A stretch of 64,000 bases of DNA from contig NZ_JAGJEG010000006.1 of NCBI RefSeq assembly GCF_018100905.1, positions 1 to 64,000 of the forward strand, in the 5' to 3' direction. Shown here piece after piece: positions 17,244-26,781 of this stretch (position 1 is the first letter of the stretch; each line of letters opens with the position of its first letter). The notes under the pieces were generated by a model, which was not told the DNA's origin, made no database searches, and saw only the letters and a list, made by a program, of their open reading frames with translations. Made by a program: the position numbers and the translations under genes. Origin of the DNA: Pseudoalteromonas sp. MMG010 (lineage in GTDB: Bacteria > Pseudomonadota > Gammaproteobacteria > Enterobacterales > Alteromonadaceae).

Positions 17244-18536
17244 ATGGACTATCAATGGCAAGCTCGAATAATTGAACAACATAAGCATCGCCCAAACGAT
17301 AATCGCTCCCCTTGGCAAATAGACCGTTCTCGTATTATTCACGCTGCTGCTTTTAGACGTTTACAAGCTAAAACACAAATAATGGGAATTGGTTTAAACG
17401 ACTTTTACCGCACACGCCTAACCCACTCATTAGAAGTATCACAAATTGGTAGTGGAATTTTACGTCATTTAAAAGCACAGCACCCTGACTTTACACACTT
17501 CCCTCCTACCGGTTTACTCGAAACCTTGTGTTTAGCACACGATATTGGTCACCCGCCGTTTGGTCATGGTGGTGAGATTGCGTTAAATTATATGATGCGA
17601 GAACACGGTGGGTTTGAAGGTAATGCTCAAACATTGCGTATAGTGGCTAAATTAGAGCCTTATAGTAATGGCCATGGTATGAACTTAACCCGTCGTACAC
17701 TACTTGGTTTTATTAAGTATCCTGAGTTTATAGATACGCTTTGGCACACAATTGCACATACCAGCAGCAATAACCGTTATATAAAAGCCGATGATTGGCG
17801 CCCTGCAAAAGGTTTATACTCAGATGATAAAGCCATCTTTGATTGGGTGACGGCCTCATTGTCGAATCACGATAAAAGCTTATTAAGCCAATCAAAACCA
17901 ATCGACGGTTATCGAGCTAAAACACTTTATAAATCACTTGATTGTGCAATTATGGAACATGCAGACGATATCGCTTATGCGGTTCACGACCTAGAAGATG
18001 CCATTGCAACTCATGTTTTAACACTTGATGATTGGCAAACTCACGCATTACCCAAGTTACAGGCGCTTAAAATTAACTGGCTTGATAATCTACTTGCATC
18101 ACTAAGTACTCGATTATTTTCTAAAAACGACTACGAACGCAAAGACGCCATAGGTGAATTAGTTAACTCATTTATTATCAATATCAGTTTAGCTATGCAA
18201 GATGAGCGTTTTGAATGCCCTATTTTAAAATATACTGCTAAACTCGACAGTGAATATGCAAGCGTATTACAGGTACTAAAAACCTTTGTATATCAGCGTT
18301 TAATTCGAGATCCACAAATGCAACAAATAGAATTTAAAGGGCAAAATTTGCTGATAGATTTGTTTAGCGCATTTGCCAGTGATCCACTTAGGTTATTACC
18401 CGAAACAACCCAAGCGATGTACATTGAAGCCGAAAAAAAACACCAAGGTATGCGTATTATTTGTGATTATTTAAGTGGAATGAGTGACGAATACGCTTAC
18501 AAAACTTATCAACGTTTATTTTCTCCGAGCCTATAA
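17244..18536 (+). CDS. dGTPase-like HD-domain triphosphohydrolase
   Basis: A 430-residue cytosolic HD-domain enzyme of the deoxyguanosinetriphosphatase family. The metal ligands are visible as H61 in TRLTHSLEVSQIG, H99-D100 in LAHDIGHPPFGHGGE and a later aspartate in HADDIAYAVHDLEDA. The opening DNRSPWQIDRSRIIHAAAFRRLQ is the nucleotide-binding signature. It converts dNTP to deoxynucleoside and triphosphate, controlling nucleotide pools. The shorter form is the widespread housekeeping type. The DUF962 gene follows after 3 bases, so the two share a transcript. Confidence 0.93.
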   Translation: MDYQWQARIIEQHKHRPNDNRSPWQIDRSRIIHAAAFRRLQAKTQIMGIGLNDFYRTRLTHSLEVSQIGSGILRHLKAQHPDFTHFPPTGLLETLCLAHDIGHPPFGHGGEIALNYMMREHGGFEGNAQTLRIVAKLEPYSNGHGMNLTRRTLLGFIKYPEFIDTLWHTIAHTSSNNRYIKADDWRPAKGLYSDDKAIFDWVTASLSNHDKSLLSQSKPIDGYRAKTLYKSLDCAIMEHADDIAYAVHDLEDAIATHVLTLDDWQTHALPKLQALKINWLDNLLASLSTRLFSKNDYERKDAIGELVNSFIINISLAMQDERFECPILKYTAKLDSEYASVLQVLKTFVYQRLIRDPQMQQIEFKGQNLLIDLFSAFASDPLRLLPETTQAMYIEAEKKHQGMRIICDYLSGMSDEYAYKTYQRLFSPSL

Positions 18537-18539
18537 ATA

Positions 18540-18845
18540 ATGCAAAAAAAATATACTTCATTTAAGCAATTTTACCCCTACTACTTATCTGAGCACCAAA
18601 ATACGGTGTGCCGGCGTTTACACTTTATTGGCAGTTGTTTAATTATAGCTGTTTGTGTTTTATCTATAATAACAAACGTTTATCAAATTTTATGGAGCAT
18701 ACCTATACTCGGTTATGGCTTTGCATGGGTTGGGCATTACTTTTTTGAAAAAAACCGACCGGCTACATTTACTTATCCTATTTATAGTTTGTGGGCTGAT
18801 TGGGTCATGTTTAAAGATATATTAGTAGGTAAAATCACATGGTAA
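18540..18845 (+). CDS. DUF962/Mpo1-like small membrane protein
   Basis: A 101-residue protein with two or three hydrophobic segments. The motif HQNTVCRRLHFIGS near the start and GYGFAWVGHYFFEKNRPATF are typical of the DUF962 family, related to the yeast 2-hydroxy fatty acid dioxygenase Mpo1. The conserved histidines could bind iron. In bacteria the role is not established. It follows the dGTPase gene closely. A second, longer member of the same family occurs at 26.8-27.3 kb in this window. Confidence 0.85.
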   Translation: MQKKYTSFKQFYPYYLSEHQNTVCRRLHFIGSCLIIAVCVLSIITNVYQILWSIPILGYGFAWVGHYFFEKNRPATFTYPIYSLWADWVMFKDILVGKITW

Positions 18846-19247
18846 TTTACATTTTTTATTCATTAAGACACAATTCTAAAACTTTATAGTTAGATTTATT
18901 TAATATAGAAAACAAAAAGTTAATCTCATTAAAGAATAAAAATTATCGTAATTATGGCGATTTAACAATCCTCCTGTTTAATTTTCGTAAAAAACAAAAA
19001 TGCTTTAAACAAACCATATTCGTGACAATATCGACGACTTTAGCAACAACTTCCTTCAATAATTAATTTAAATCACAAAGTAATAGCGCGTAATAATAGA
19101 TAATTTATCTAAGTAAAGGCTTATTATAAATAAAGCACTTTAAAAAAAACTAATTCACACGTGAATCAAATTCAATTGACCTAAAATGTTAAGCAAGGGT
19201 AAGTTTATGTAAAAGAAGTAACAATAATAAACAACTAGGATGACAAT
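18846..19247. other. 400-bp promoter region of the TonB-dependent receptor gene
   Basis: AT-rich and without credible genes. It should contain the promoter of the receptor. A short near-palindrome TTCACACGTGAA at 19154-19165 is the only operator-like sequence I see. The receptor gene has an AGGATGACA-type ribosome-binding site seven bases before its ATG. Confidence 0.45.
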
Positions 19248-21818
19248 ATGAAACAACTGAAAAAGCGAGCATTTACCAAGCAATCTGTTAAATCCTTAGC
19301 AATGCTTAGTGCGGTTGCTGCATTTACTGGCTCAATTTCAGCGTATGGCGCCGAGCAAGAAGCACAAGTAGAAGAGCAAATTGAGCAAATAAGTGTTATC
19401 GGTTCTCGACGCATTGGACGTACCATAGAAGATAGCCCTGTTCCTATCGATATTATCGGTGCTGATACCCTAAGTAGCTCAGGGCAAACTGAAACAAACG
19501 GTTTATTAAGTGCTTTATTGCCAAGTTTTAACTTCCCACAAGCGTCTGTTACCGATGGTAGTGACCATGTACGCCCTGCGCAATTACGTGGCCTTGCTCC
19601 AGATCACACCTTAGTGTTAGTCAATGGTAAACGCCGCCATAGTAGCGCACTTTTAAACTTAAATGGCTCTACGGGGCGTGGTTCATCTTCTGTCGATTTA
19701 AATGCGATCCCAGCAAATGCCATTGAACGTATTGAAGTATTACGCGATGGTGCAGCTGCACAGTACGGTTCAGATGCTATCGCGGGTGTTATAAACATCG
19801 TACTAAAAAGTGCCAGCAGTGGTGGCTCTGTGTCGGCAATCTATGGCGCGAATGTAACGCAAATGGATGGTGTTCCACAGTTAGAATCTGTTTATGCTGA
19901 TGATAACGGTGATTTAGCATTTGAAGAAGGTAGCGATCGCTCTTTAACCGACGGCCAAACGCTTACCTTACGCGGCAACGTTGGCTTAGAGCTAGGTGAT
20001 AATGGTTTTGTTAATATCTCAACTGAATACCGCGACCGTCACTCAACTAATCGTGCTGATTACGATCAACGTGAAAACTACGACCGTTTAGACGATGGTT
20101 CACTCGATCCACGCGAATTCACCTGGGATCGTTACAATCACAACTTTGGTAATGGTAACGTTGAAGACTTAGCCGTATTTTATAATGCTGGCTACCAATT
20201 ATCTAATGATGCAGATTTTTACTCTTTTGGCTCGTACAGTAAACGTGAAGGTGAAGGCGCAGGTTTTTATCGACGTGCATCAGATAGCCGTAATGTAGTT
20301 GAAATATACCCCGATGGCTTTTTACCTGTGATCACATCAGATATTAACGACTTTTCGTTAGCCGCGGGTGTTAAAGGTTATTTAGAGCAATGGAATTATG
20401 ATGTTTCTGCTGTGTATGGTGAAGATGATTTTGCTTTTGGGGTAACCAATAGTTTAAACACCTCATATGGTCCCACTAGCCAAACCACTTTTGATGCAGG
20501 TTCATTAATTTATGACCAATTAACACTAAATATCGACTTTAGCCGTGAAATTGACGTCGACTTTTTAGCCAGTGGTATTAATGTTGCCGTTGGTGCAGAA
20601 TACCGCCGCGAAGGCTACCAAATTAAAGCCGGTGAAGAAGCCTCTTATGCACAAGGCACATATGGTCCATATGGCGATGAAACCGATCCAGTAGATGGCC
20701 CGTTTGGCTCTGCTGGTTCGCAAGTATTCCCAGGTTTCACTCCAGAATCAGAAGGTGATAACAGTCGCCATAACATTAGTTTATATGCCGATTTAGAAGC
20801 GTATATTACCGATGATTGGAACCTTACCGTAGCCGCACGTTACGAAGATTACTCTGATTTTGGCGATACAATAAATGGTAAACTCGCTACGCGTTACACC
20901 CTAACAGAAGACTTTGCATTACGTGCTTCTATATCAACGGGCTTTAGAGCCCCTTCACTGCAACAGCAATACTTTACTTCTGTTGCTACCGTATTTGTTG
21001 ATAACGAACCTACCGAAACAGGTACATTCGCCCCTGGTAGTGATGTTGCAAAAGCACTGGGTTCACCGGGTTTAGATGCTGAAAAAGCAAAGAACTATGG
21101 CGTTGGTTTTACTTGGACTACAGAAAACGACTTCAGCTTATCGGTTGATTACTATCAAATTATTATTGAAGATCGTATCGTGTTGTCAAATAACTTATCG
21201 GGTGCAGGCGTAGAAGAGCTACTTGAAGGCACTGGTGCTACTCAAGGGCGATTTTTCTTAAATGCTATTGATAGCAAAACCAGTGGTGTTGATATTGTTG
21301 CCTCGTATAATTTAGCTATACAAGATTATGGTGATGTTGCCTTTAACCTAGGCTATAACTACGGTAAAAACGAAGTTACCGATATCATAGACCCACCAGC
21401 AGAATTGCAAAGTGCCGGCGTAGATCAAGACAATTTATTCTCTGGTACTGAGCTTAGACGCTTTGAAGTAAGTACACCGAAAGACAAATATAACTTAAGT
21501 GCCGTATGGAGCATGGATGATTTACGTACAACATTACGTGCAACGCGTTATGGTGAAACACAAGATCCATCTGCAACAGAGGGTTTAACTGAAGTATTAC
21601 GTGCTAAATGGGTAACCGACTTAGATGTTGCATACTCAATCAGTGACACGTTAACCTTTAGCTTAGGTGCTAATAATATTTTCGACGTTTACCCTGATGC
21701 AACCAGGGAGTTAGTTGACGAAGTGTCTACATTCTCTCGTATTTTCTCATACTCAGGTTTTTCTCCGTATGGCTTTAATGGTCGTTACGTTTACGGGAAA
21801 ATTGAAATGACATTCTAA
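19248..21818 (+). CDS. TonB-dependent outer-membrane receptor
   Basis: An 856-residue protein with a signal peptide (to about residue 34, ending YGA), a TonB-box-like QISVIGSR, a plug domain (about 60-180, with LRGLAPDHTLVLVNGKRRH and RIEVLRDGAAAQYGSDAIAGVIN), and a 22-strand barrel whose last strand ends in phenylalanine (KIEMTF). It moves a large or scarce substrate across the outer membrane with energy from TonB-ExbBD. The substrate is not shown by neighbours: it stands alone between the DUF962 gene and the aminotransferase and has a strong terminator. It resembles receptors for siderophores or oligosaccharides that marine bacteria use. Confidence 0.93.
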   Translation: MKQLKKRAFTKQSVKSLAMLSAVAAFTGSISAYGAEQEAQVEEQIEQISVIGSRRIGRTIEDSPVPIDIIGADTLSSSGQTETNGLLSALLPSFNFPQASVTDGSDHVRPAQLRGLAPDHTLVLVNGKRRHSSALLNLNGSTGRGSSSVDLNAIPANAIERIEVLRDGAAAQYGSDAIAGVINIVLKSASSGGSVSAIYGANVTQMDGVPQLESVYADDNGDLAFEEGSDRSLTDGQTLTLRGNVGLELGDNGFVNISTEYRDRHSTNRADYDQRENYDRLDDGSLDPREFTWDRYNHNFGNGNVEDLAVFYNAGYQLSNDADFYSFGSYSKREGEGAGFYRRASDSRNVVEIYPDGFLPVITSDINDFSLAAGVKGYLEQWNYDVSAVYGEDDFAFGVTNSLNTSYGPTSQTTFDAGSLIYDQLTLNIDFSREIDVDFLASGINVAVGAEYRREGYQIKAGEEASYAQGTYGPYGDETDPVDGPFGSAGSQVFPGFTPESEGDNSRHNISLYADLEAYITDDWNLTVAARYEDYSDFGDTINGKLATRYTLTEDFALRASISTGFRAPSLQQQYFTSVATVFVDNEPTETGTFAPGSDVAKALGSPGLDAEKAKNYGVGFTWTTENDFSLSVDYYQIIIEDRIVLSNNLSGAGVEELLEGTGATQGRFFLNAIDSKTSGVDIVASYNLAIQDYGDVAFNLGYNYGKNEVTDIIDPPAELQSAGVDQDNLFSGTELRRFEVSTPKDKYNLSAVWSMDDLRTTLRATRYGETQDPSATEGLTEVLRAKWVTDLDVAYSISDTLTFSLGANNIFDVYPDATRELVDEVSTFSRIFSYSGFSPYGFNGRYVYGKIEMTF

Positions 21819-21846
21819 TATTGCTTAATGCAATTATTTAGCTAAT

Positions 21847-21876
21847 AAAAAGCCATCTTACTAAGATGGCTTTTTT
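21847..21876 (+). terminator. Terminator after the TonB-dependent receptor
   Basis: 14-bp stem AAAAAGCCATCTTA / TAAGATGGCTTTTT around one base, followed by more T. A-run on the left means it can also stop the convergent ilvE transcript. Confidence 0.93.
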
Positions 21877-21899
21877 ATAATTTAAATTTTGTATAACAA

Positions 21900-22895
21900 T
21901 TAAATTTTAGTTAACCAACCATGTATGTCAGGTGCTTTACCCCATTGAATGTCGTTTAATGCTTGGCGTAAGCGTGCGGTTGTTGGGCCGGGTTCACCGC
22001 TACCAACTTTGTATTCTTTATCGTTATGAATAAAGGTTCCTACCGACGTTAAAACAGCCGCAGTGCCTGACAGTGCAGCTTCTGTGCCTGGCTTAGCAGC
22101 GCGTTCTAATAACTCATCAACAGTAAAGTTACGTTCACTTACTGTCATGCCTAAATCTTTTGCCAGCACTAAAATACTATTACGCGTTACTCCGTGTAAA
22201 AACGAGCTATCAAGTGCTTTGGTTATGATTTCGTTTCCATCAATGAGTATAAAATTCGCAGCGCCGGTTTCTTGAACATCACCGCCTGGGCAAAATAGTA
22301 TTTGATCTGCTTGGTATTTATCGCGTGCAGCCGAAATAGGCGATAAAGCACTGGCGTAGTTACCACCACTTTTTACCATGCCCATATGTGGTGCACAGCG
22401 CATCCCATCTTCTTCTAACAATACTCGCAGTGCTTTAGCGCCTGCAGTAAAGTAATCACCTACCGGTGATAATAATGTATATAACAGCGAAGTCAGCGAA
22501 GGAGCCGCGGCTTTACCTATTGCAGCCTCTGTTCCAATATGTGTTGGACGAATATACATTGAGCCTGGTGGCAATGGGGTATCATCAGCATATTCACGCA
22601 CAATATCAATAATCATATTTTTTAGCATATCGCTATCAAAGCTAGGTAGGCTTAATAAAGCAGAGCTTTGCTGCATACGCGCAATATTTGCATCCATTCG
22701 AAATAGGTTTATAGAGCCATCTTCATGACGAAATGCCTTTAACCCTTCAAAACATGTGCTTGAATAATGTAAGACATGCGCACCGGCATGTAATTCTAAT
22801 TTGTCTGAAGGAACAATTGAGCTTTCACCCCATGCGTTATCAGCAAAGCGAGCTTGAATCATCTGTGGCATAAACACAGTACCAAATGCGGCCAT
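21900..22895 (-). CDS. ilvE: Branched-chain amino acid aminotransferase (fold IV)
   Basis: A 331-residue PLP enzyme that interconverts leucine, isoleucine and valine with their 2-oxo acids, cytosolic. The internal lysine that binds PLP lies in GMVKSGGNYA, the family cofactor signature is QETGAANFILI, and substrate-side motifs HYSSTCFEGLKAFR and MYIRPTHIGTE are present. The length and pattern fit the longer type II (BCAT2-like) group rather than the E. coli form. It is monocistronic, with a purine-rich AAGGAAA ribosome-binding site before the ATG. Confidence 0.9.
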   Translation of the reverse strand: MAAFGTVFMPQMIQARFADNAWGESSIVPSDKLELHAGAHVLHYSSTCFEGLKAFRHEDGSINLFRMDANIARMQQSSALLSLPSFDSDMLKNMIIDIVREYADDTPLPPGSMYIRPTHIGTEAAIGKAAAPSLTSLLYTLLSPVGDYFTAGAKALRVLLEEDGMRCAPHMGMVKSGGNYASALSPISAARDKYQADQILFCPGGDVQETGAANFILIDGNEIITKALDSSFLHGVTRNSILVLAKDLGMTVSERNFTVDELLERAAKPGTEAALSGTAAVLTSVGTFIHNDKEYKVGSGEPGPTTARLRQALNDIQWGKAPDIHGWLTKI

Positions 22896-23122
22896 TTTTA
22901 TTTCCTTTGTGTGGATTGCTTGTCACCATTGTATGACAGACGCACCACATTTAACCATAGCTAAAGTCGTGGTTTTTTAAATAACAAAAAGAATTTTTTG
23001 CAAGTACTGGTTATAAAGCACACAAAAATAAATGACATTGTAGCTGATATGGCTCAACCCGACTTTTACCATGTAAAAATGGGAAATTTAAAAGAAAATA
23101 AAACACTAAAGAAATATATAAG

Positions 23123-23165
23123 AAATGGCACAACCTGAGGCTTTTTTGCTCAGGTTATGCCATTT
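23123..23165 (-). terminator. Long hairpin behind the desaturase gene
   Basis: 17-bp stem AAATGGCACAACCTGAG / CTCAGGTTATGCCATTT with one mismatch and a 9-base loop, starting a few bases after the desaturase stop. On the minus strand the following sequence is T-rich but interrupted (tttcttatatatttc), so it may act as terminator or as 3' mRNA protector. Confidence 0.65.
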
Positions 23166-23170
23166 ACAAG

Positions 23171-24223
23171 TTATGAAAACGAATAACGTAATATTCGCTT
23201 TAATACCGAGCCATATTGGCTAAAGAAACTCCCGGTATTATAGGCAATGCCATGTTTATCTAAAACAGCATTAACCTGTGGTGCAATTTGTTGATAACGC
23301 GATGAAGGTAAATCAGGAAATAAATGGTGCTCGATTTGACAACTTAAGTGCCCCGTTAAAACATGAAACCAATGCGGCCCTTTAATATTTGAAGAGCCCA
23401 GTACCTGGCGATAATACCATTGACCTTGGCTTTCGTTTTCGCAATCTTGCTCGTTAAAGGTTTCGGTTTGCTCAGTAAAATGACCACAAAAAATAATGGT
23501 AGAGGTCCATATATTGCGAATTAAGTTAGCCACGACGTTAGCAACTAAAACCCACAAAAAAAATGGTCCAGCTAAGGCCGGAAATAAAATATAATCTTTA
23601 ATTATTTGCCGAGCACCTTTACTGAAAAAACCGCGTTTTAATTGTGAGTCTGTTACTAAACTTTCACGGTTTTCTTTCTTTTTACCCATAAACACGCGTT
23701 CAGCGGCTAACTCATGGTACGAAACACCCCACTGAAATAACACGGTTAAATTTAAGTAAGTGATAAACTGCCAGCTATTTTTTAATCGCCATTTAAAATC
23801 ATTACTTAAACGCAGCAAACCATAGCCAAAGTCACGATCTTTACCAATAATATTGGTATAAGTATGATGCTCGAAATTGTGCACCCGATGCCAACTTTGG
23901 CCATCGCAGGCAATATCCCACTCATAACTTTTAGAGTTGAGCTGTTTATCGTTCATCCAATCGTATTGGCCATGCATCACATTGTGGCCGATTTCCATAT
24001 TATCTAAAATTTTAGCTAATGCTAAAAGTAATACACCAACAACCCACAAAACAGGTTGCAATAAACCCAACATAATTAATACCCGACCAGAGAATTCGCA
24101 TATACGTTGCTTACGTACAACGCGTCGAATGTAATCGGCATCTTGTTGGCCAACTTGAGCCAAGGTATCCATTTTTATTTTATTAAGATCCTGCTCTAGT
24201 TCACTAAAGTTAATGTTGTTCAT
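23171..24223 (-). CDS. Membrane fatty acid (acyl-CoA type) desaturase, DesB-like
   Basis: A 350-residue integral membrane desaturase. The three histidine boxes for the di-iron centre are visible: H80-x3-H84, H115-x3-HH120 within HRVHNFEHH, and Q-I-E-HH near residue 296. Hydrophobic segments at about 46-72 and 205-235 give the usual four-helix topology. It introduces a double bond in acyl chains, adjusting membrane fluidity, with electrons from the reductase encoded immediately upstream, whose stop overlaps this start by 4 bases. The pair matches the desCB arrangement of Pseudomonas. Regulation by a FabR/DesT-like repressor is expected from the palindromes upstream of the reductase. Confidence 0.9.
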   Translation of the reverse strand: MNNINFSELEQDLNKIKMDTLAQVGQQDADYIRRVVRKQRICEFSGRVLIMLGLLQPVLWVVGVLLLALAKILDNMEIGHNVMHGQYDWMNDKQLNSKSYEWDIACDGQSWHRVHNFEHHTYTNIIGKDRDFGYGLLRLSNDFKWRLKNSWQFITYLNLTVLFQWGVSYHELAAERVFMGKKKENRESLVTDSQLKRGFFSKGARQIIKDYILFPALAGPFFLWVLVANVVANLIRNIWTSTIIFCGHFTEQTETFNEQDCENESQGQWYYRQVLGSSNIKGPHWFHVLTGHLSCQIEHHLFPDLPSSRYQQIAPQVNAVLDKHGIAYNTGSFFSQYGSVLKRILRYSFS

Positions 24224-25263
24224 GCTTTTATCTCCAGATCACTTAAAGGCTGACTAATACATAGTTGAATCAATTGCTCGCCATTATCTGATAACTCACC
24301 CGTTTTTAAATTGCGTACAATACCCGACTTTTTAACACACTGACATTGATGGCAAATACCAATGCCACAACCACGTTTAGCTGCAATATTTTGTTTTTCA
24401 AACTGATTTAATAAGGGTTCAGTACTACTAACTTGATGAGTTAAAGCCCCTATTTGTAGACTAAATATATTTTCATCTTCAATGGGTGGAAGAGTTAAGC
24501 CAAAGGCTTCTTGGTAATAAGTAAGCTGATGCTTTGTTGCAAAAACACGAACAACATCCATAAAACCATTTGGCCCGCAACAATAAATATCAGGCTTTTC
24601 ACTAATATTAATATCAGAGGTGATATCGCTTGCATCGTTGCGCGTTAATAGCACGTATGAAAAGTGAGTATGTAACTGCGCTAATTGCTGTAATTCGGTA
24701 ACTAATTGATGCATATTTACTTTTGCGTAATACACTAACTTTGTTTTTTCACTTACATTGGCTAAATGCTGTTTTAACATTGCAATAATGGGGGTTATAC
24801 CGGAGCCTGCAGCAATAAACACAACTGGTTGCGCTGATGGTTTAAATACAAATCCCCCCATTGCCGGCGAAATATTGCACCAATCACCTTTTGCTAAATA
24901 TGTAATCAGTTGCGACGTAAAGCGGGTGTGTGCAGTGGTTTTAATTAATAAACGAATACAACCATTGATTTTATAATCGGCCACGCTACTTGCAATAGTA
25001 AATACACGGGTAAGCAATCGACCATTCATTTCAACAGTTAAATTAAGGTGTTGCCCAGCAATAAAACCAGACCAGCCCCTTTGCGGCTTTAATTCTAGCT
25101 GCAAATAATCATCGGGTTTTAATTGTATGTTTTTAACCTGCGCACGGTAATAACCCGCACGGTATGAAGGTTTTATGGTTTGAATTATTGGTTCTATATA
25201 ACCGGCAAAACTCTCATGGTGTAAAAACCATTGAGAAAACGTATTTAATGCTGACGTAATCAT
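24220..25263 (-). CDS. Ferredoxin-NAD(P)H-type oxidoreductase for the desaturase, DesC-like
   Basis: A 347-residue electron-transfer protein. FAD-binding barrel first (LLTRVFTIASS near residue 80), then the NAD(P)-binding lobe (VFIAAGSGITPIIAML about 147-162; YCCGPNGFMD about 228-237), then a C-terminal plant-type 2Fe-2S domain with CGIGICHQCQC and a final cysteine in LIQLCIS. It passes electrons from NAD(P)H to the membrane desaturase encoded next with a 4-base overlap. Two TGTACGCT-type palindromes lie 30-75 bases before its start, indicating control by unsaturated fatty acid levels. Confidence 0.9.
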   Translation of the reverse strand: MITSALNTFSQWFLHHESFAGYIEPIIQTIKPSYRAGYYRAQVKNIQLKPDDYLQLELKPQRGWSGFIAGQHLNLTVEMNGRLLTRVFTIASSVADYKINGCIRLLIKTTAHTRFTSQLITYLAKGDWCNISPAMGGFVFKPSAQPVVFIAAGSGITPIIAMLKQHLANVSEKTKLVYYAKVNMHQLVTELQQLAQLHTHFSYVLLTRNDASDITSDINISEKPDIYCCGPNGFMDVVRVFATKHQLTYYQEAFGLTLPPIEDENIFSLQIGALTHQVSSTEPLLNQFEKQNIAAKRGCGIGICHQCQCVKKSGIVRNLKTGELSDNGEQLIQLCISQPLSDLEIKA

Positions 25264-25292
25264 AAAGGTGTCTCTAAATCACAAAAACTTTG

Positions 25293-25310
25293 AGAGTACA
25301 CATGTACGCT
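25293..25310. promoter_or_regulatory. FabR/DesT-like operator, proximal copy
   Basis: AGAGTACACATGTACGCT is an 18-bp near-palindrome agreeing closely with the E. coli FabR type (AGCGTACA-N2-TGT-N2-GCT). It is 30 bases before the reductase start and 26 bp (centre to centre) from a second copy. Confidence 0.75.
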
Positions 25311-25318
25311 CAATTTTA

Positions 25319-25336
25319 AGCGCACAAGTGTACGCT
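25319..25336. promoter_or_regulatory. FabR/DesT-like operator, distal copy
   Basis: AGCGCACAAGTGTACGCT has the same palindromic core as the neighbouring copy. TetR-family fatty acid regulators FabR and DesT bind such sites in front of unsaturated fatty acid genes. No regulator gene is adjacent, so it must be encoded elsewhere. Confidence 0.75.
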
Positions 25337-25510
25337 GAAAAAATTAAAATTCAAGGGGATTAGAGTAATTAATCTAAATGCAAAAATAGAAAACCAAAAA
25401 AAATAGTTTATATTTTTGATTTTTAATAACTTTATGTGAATTTAAACATTAATTGAATGCAGAGTATGGACGTTAATAAACTTAAGCGAGGTCTATAAAT
25501 TAAAATAACA

Positions 25511-25942
25511 TCATGTTTGGTATGGGTTTACCCGCGAAATTTGCAAAAAGAGATTTGGCTCATTTAGTTCAGTAAAGCCAAATTGTTTATATAATCCATG
25601 CGCATCGCTAGTTGCAAGCATAAACCGACGCAACCCTTGTAATTGCTCATGGGTTATTATTGTGTTCATTAAGTATTTACTTAGGCCCATTCCCTGATAT
25701 GTTGGCACAATAAATACATCTGCTAAGTAAGCAAAGGTCGCACTATCAGTGATAACACGAGCAAAACCAACTTGTTCATTTTGCCCAGTATAAACGCCAA
25801 AACATAACGCGTTTTCAATCGCTTTTTGCATTAAGCTACACGGTATGTCTTTGGCCCAATAGCTATTCGATATAAATTGATAAATCACATCAAAATCTAA
25901 CTTTTGCTGATCGGTACTAATAAAGAAGTTGTTATGATTCAT
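25511..25942 (-). CDS. GNAT family N-acetyltransferase
   Basis: A 143-residue acetyl-CoA-dependent acetyltransferase. The core strand-helix with the pyrophosphate-binding motif is FIVPTYQGMGLSKYLMNTII (residues 78-97, Q/R-x-x-G-x-G/A pattern), followed by YKQFGFTELN typical of the C-terminal end. The substrate is unknown; the close relatives are small-molecule acetyltransferases. It stands alone between the desaturase promoter and the SDR gene. Confidence 0.88.
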   Translation of the reverse strand: MNHNNFFISTDQQKLDFDVIYQFISNSYWAKDIPCSLMQKAIENALCFGVYTGQNEQVGFARVITDSATFAYLADVFIVPTYQGMGLSKYLMNTIITHEQLQGLRRFMLATSDAHGLYKQFGFTELNEPNLFLQISRVNPYQT

Positions 25943-25983
25943 ATATTATCCTCGGTGTGAATAACGTTTGCGCTATATATATT

Positions 25984-26775
25984 TTAGCGATATTCCACTT
26001 TAGCCGTTAAATAATTAAATAAGGTTGGAAAAAAACGCTTAATGGTCACAGACCATTTGCTTAACCCTTTGCCAATAACGATTTCTTGTTTATTTGCTTG
26101 TATTGCTTTAACCATTTTTTTAGCCGCAAGCGATACATCCATGCCATTTTCAATCGAATCTTCTGCTTTATTTTGCGCTACACCCTGATTATTTAAGGAG
26201 TTATGAGCAATATTTGTTTTTATAGACCCAGGGCATATAGTCAAACAATTAATGTTATATTGTGCAACTTCTGCACGCAAACAATCCATAAATCCAACTA
26301 CGGCATATTTAGAGCCCGAATAACCAGTTCTAAATTTTGAACCAACTTTACCCGCTACACTACTAATGGCAACAACACTTCCATGTTTTCTAGCAACCAT
26401 AGACGGTAACACAGCCTTGGTTAATGCCACTAAACCAAAGTAATTTACCTCCATTAATTGGCGATACACTTTAAAGTCATTTTCTAAAAACAAACTACGT
26501 TGCGATACCCCCCCATTATTAATTAATATATCTATTGGGGGTAACGTTGGCATTAATTTAGTTATATCGTCATACACGTGTTCTGGTTTGGATAAATCAA
26601 TAGTAATAACTAAATGACCATCACCAGGGAGTGTGTTTTTTAATGCCGTTAATTTTTCTGTATTTCTGGCAGATAATATGACACTTGCGCCATGTTCTGC
26701 GCACTCTAATGCTAAAGCACGCCCTATTCCAGATGATGCACCTGTGATCCACACCGTTTTATTATTTAAATCCAT
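25984..26775 (-). CDS. Short-chain dehydrogenase/reductase
   Basis: A 263-residue classical SDR. The nucleotide-binding motif TGASSGIG (about 11-18) is followed by NNGG, the catalytic serine in AISSVAG and Y-x3-K in YSGSKYA. The C-terminal tail is like the dehydrogenase-reductase 7 group, often active on lipids or steroids. It begins 6 bases after the Mpo1-like gene, so the two are co-transcribed and may both act on fatty compounds. Substrate not shown. Confidence 0.88.
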   Translation of the reverse strand: MDLNNKTVWITGASSGIGRALALECAEHGASVILSARNTEKLTALKNTLPGDGHLVITIDLSKPEHVYDDITKLMPTLPPIDILINNGGVSQRSLFLENDFKVYRQLMEVNYFGLVALTKAVLPSMVARKHGSVVAISSVAGKVGSKFRTGYSGSKYAVVGFMDCLRAEVAQYNINCLTICPGSIKTNIAHNSLNNQGVAQNKAEDSIENGMDVSLAAKKMVKAIQANKQEIVIGKGLSKWSVTIKRFFPTLFNYLTAKVEYR

Positions 26776-26781
26776 ACATTA

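Noticed and set aside
17244..18536. dGTPase as a phage-defence gene
   Set aside because: Anti-phage dGTPases exist, but this gene has the common housekeeping length, lies in a core-like neighbourhood and pairs with DUF962.
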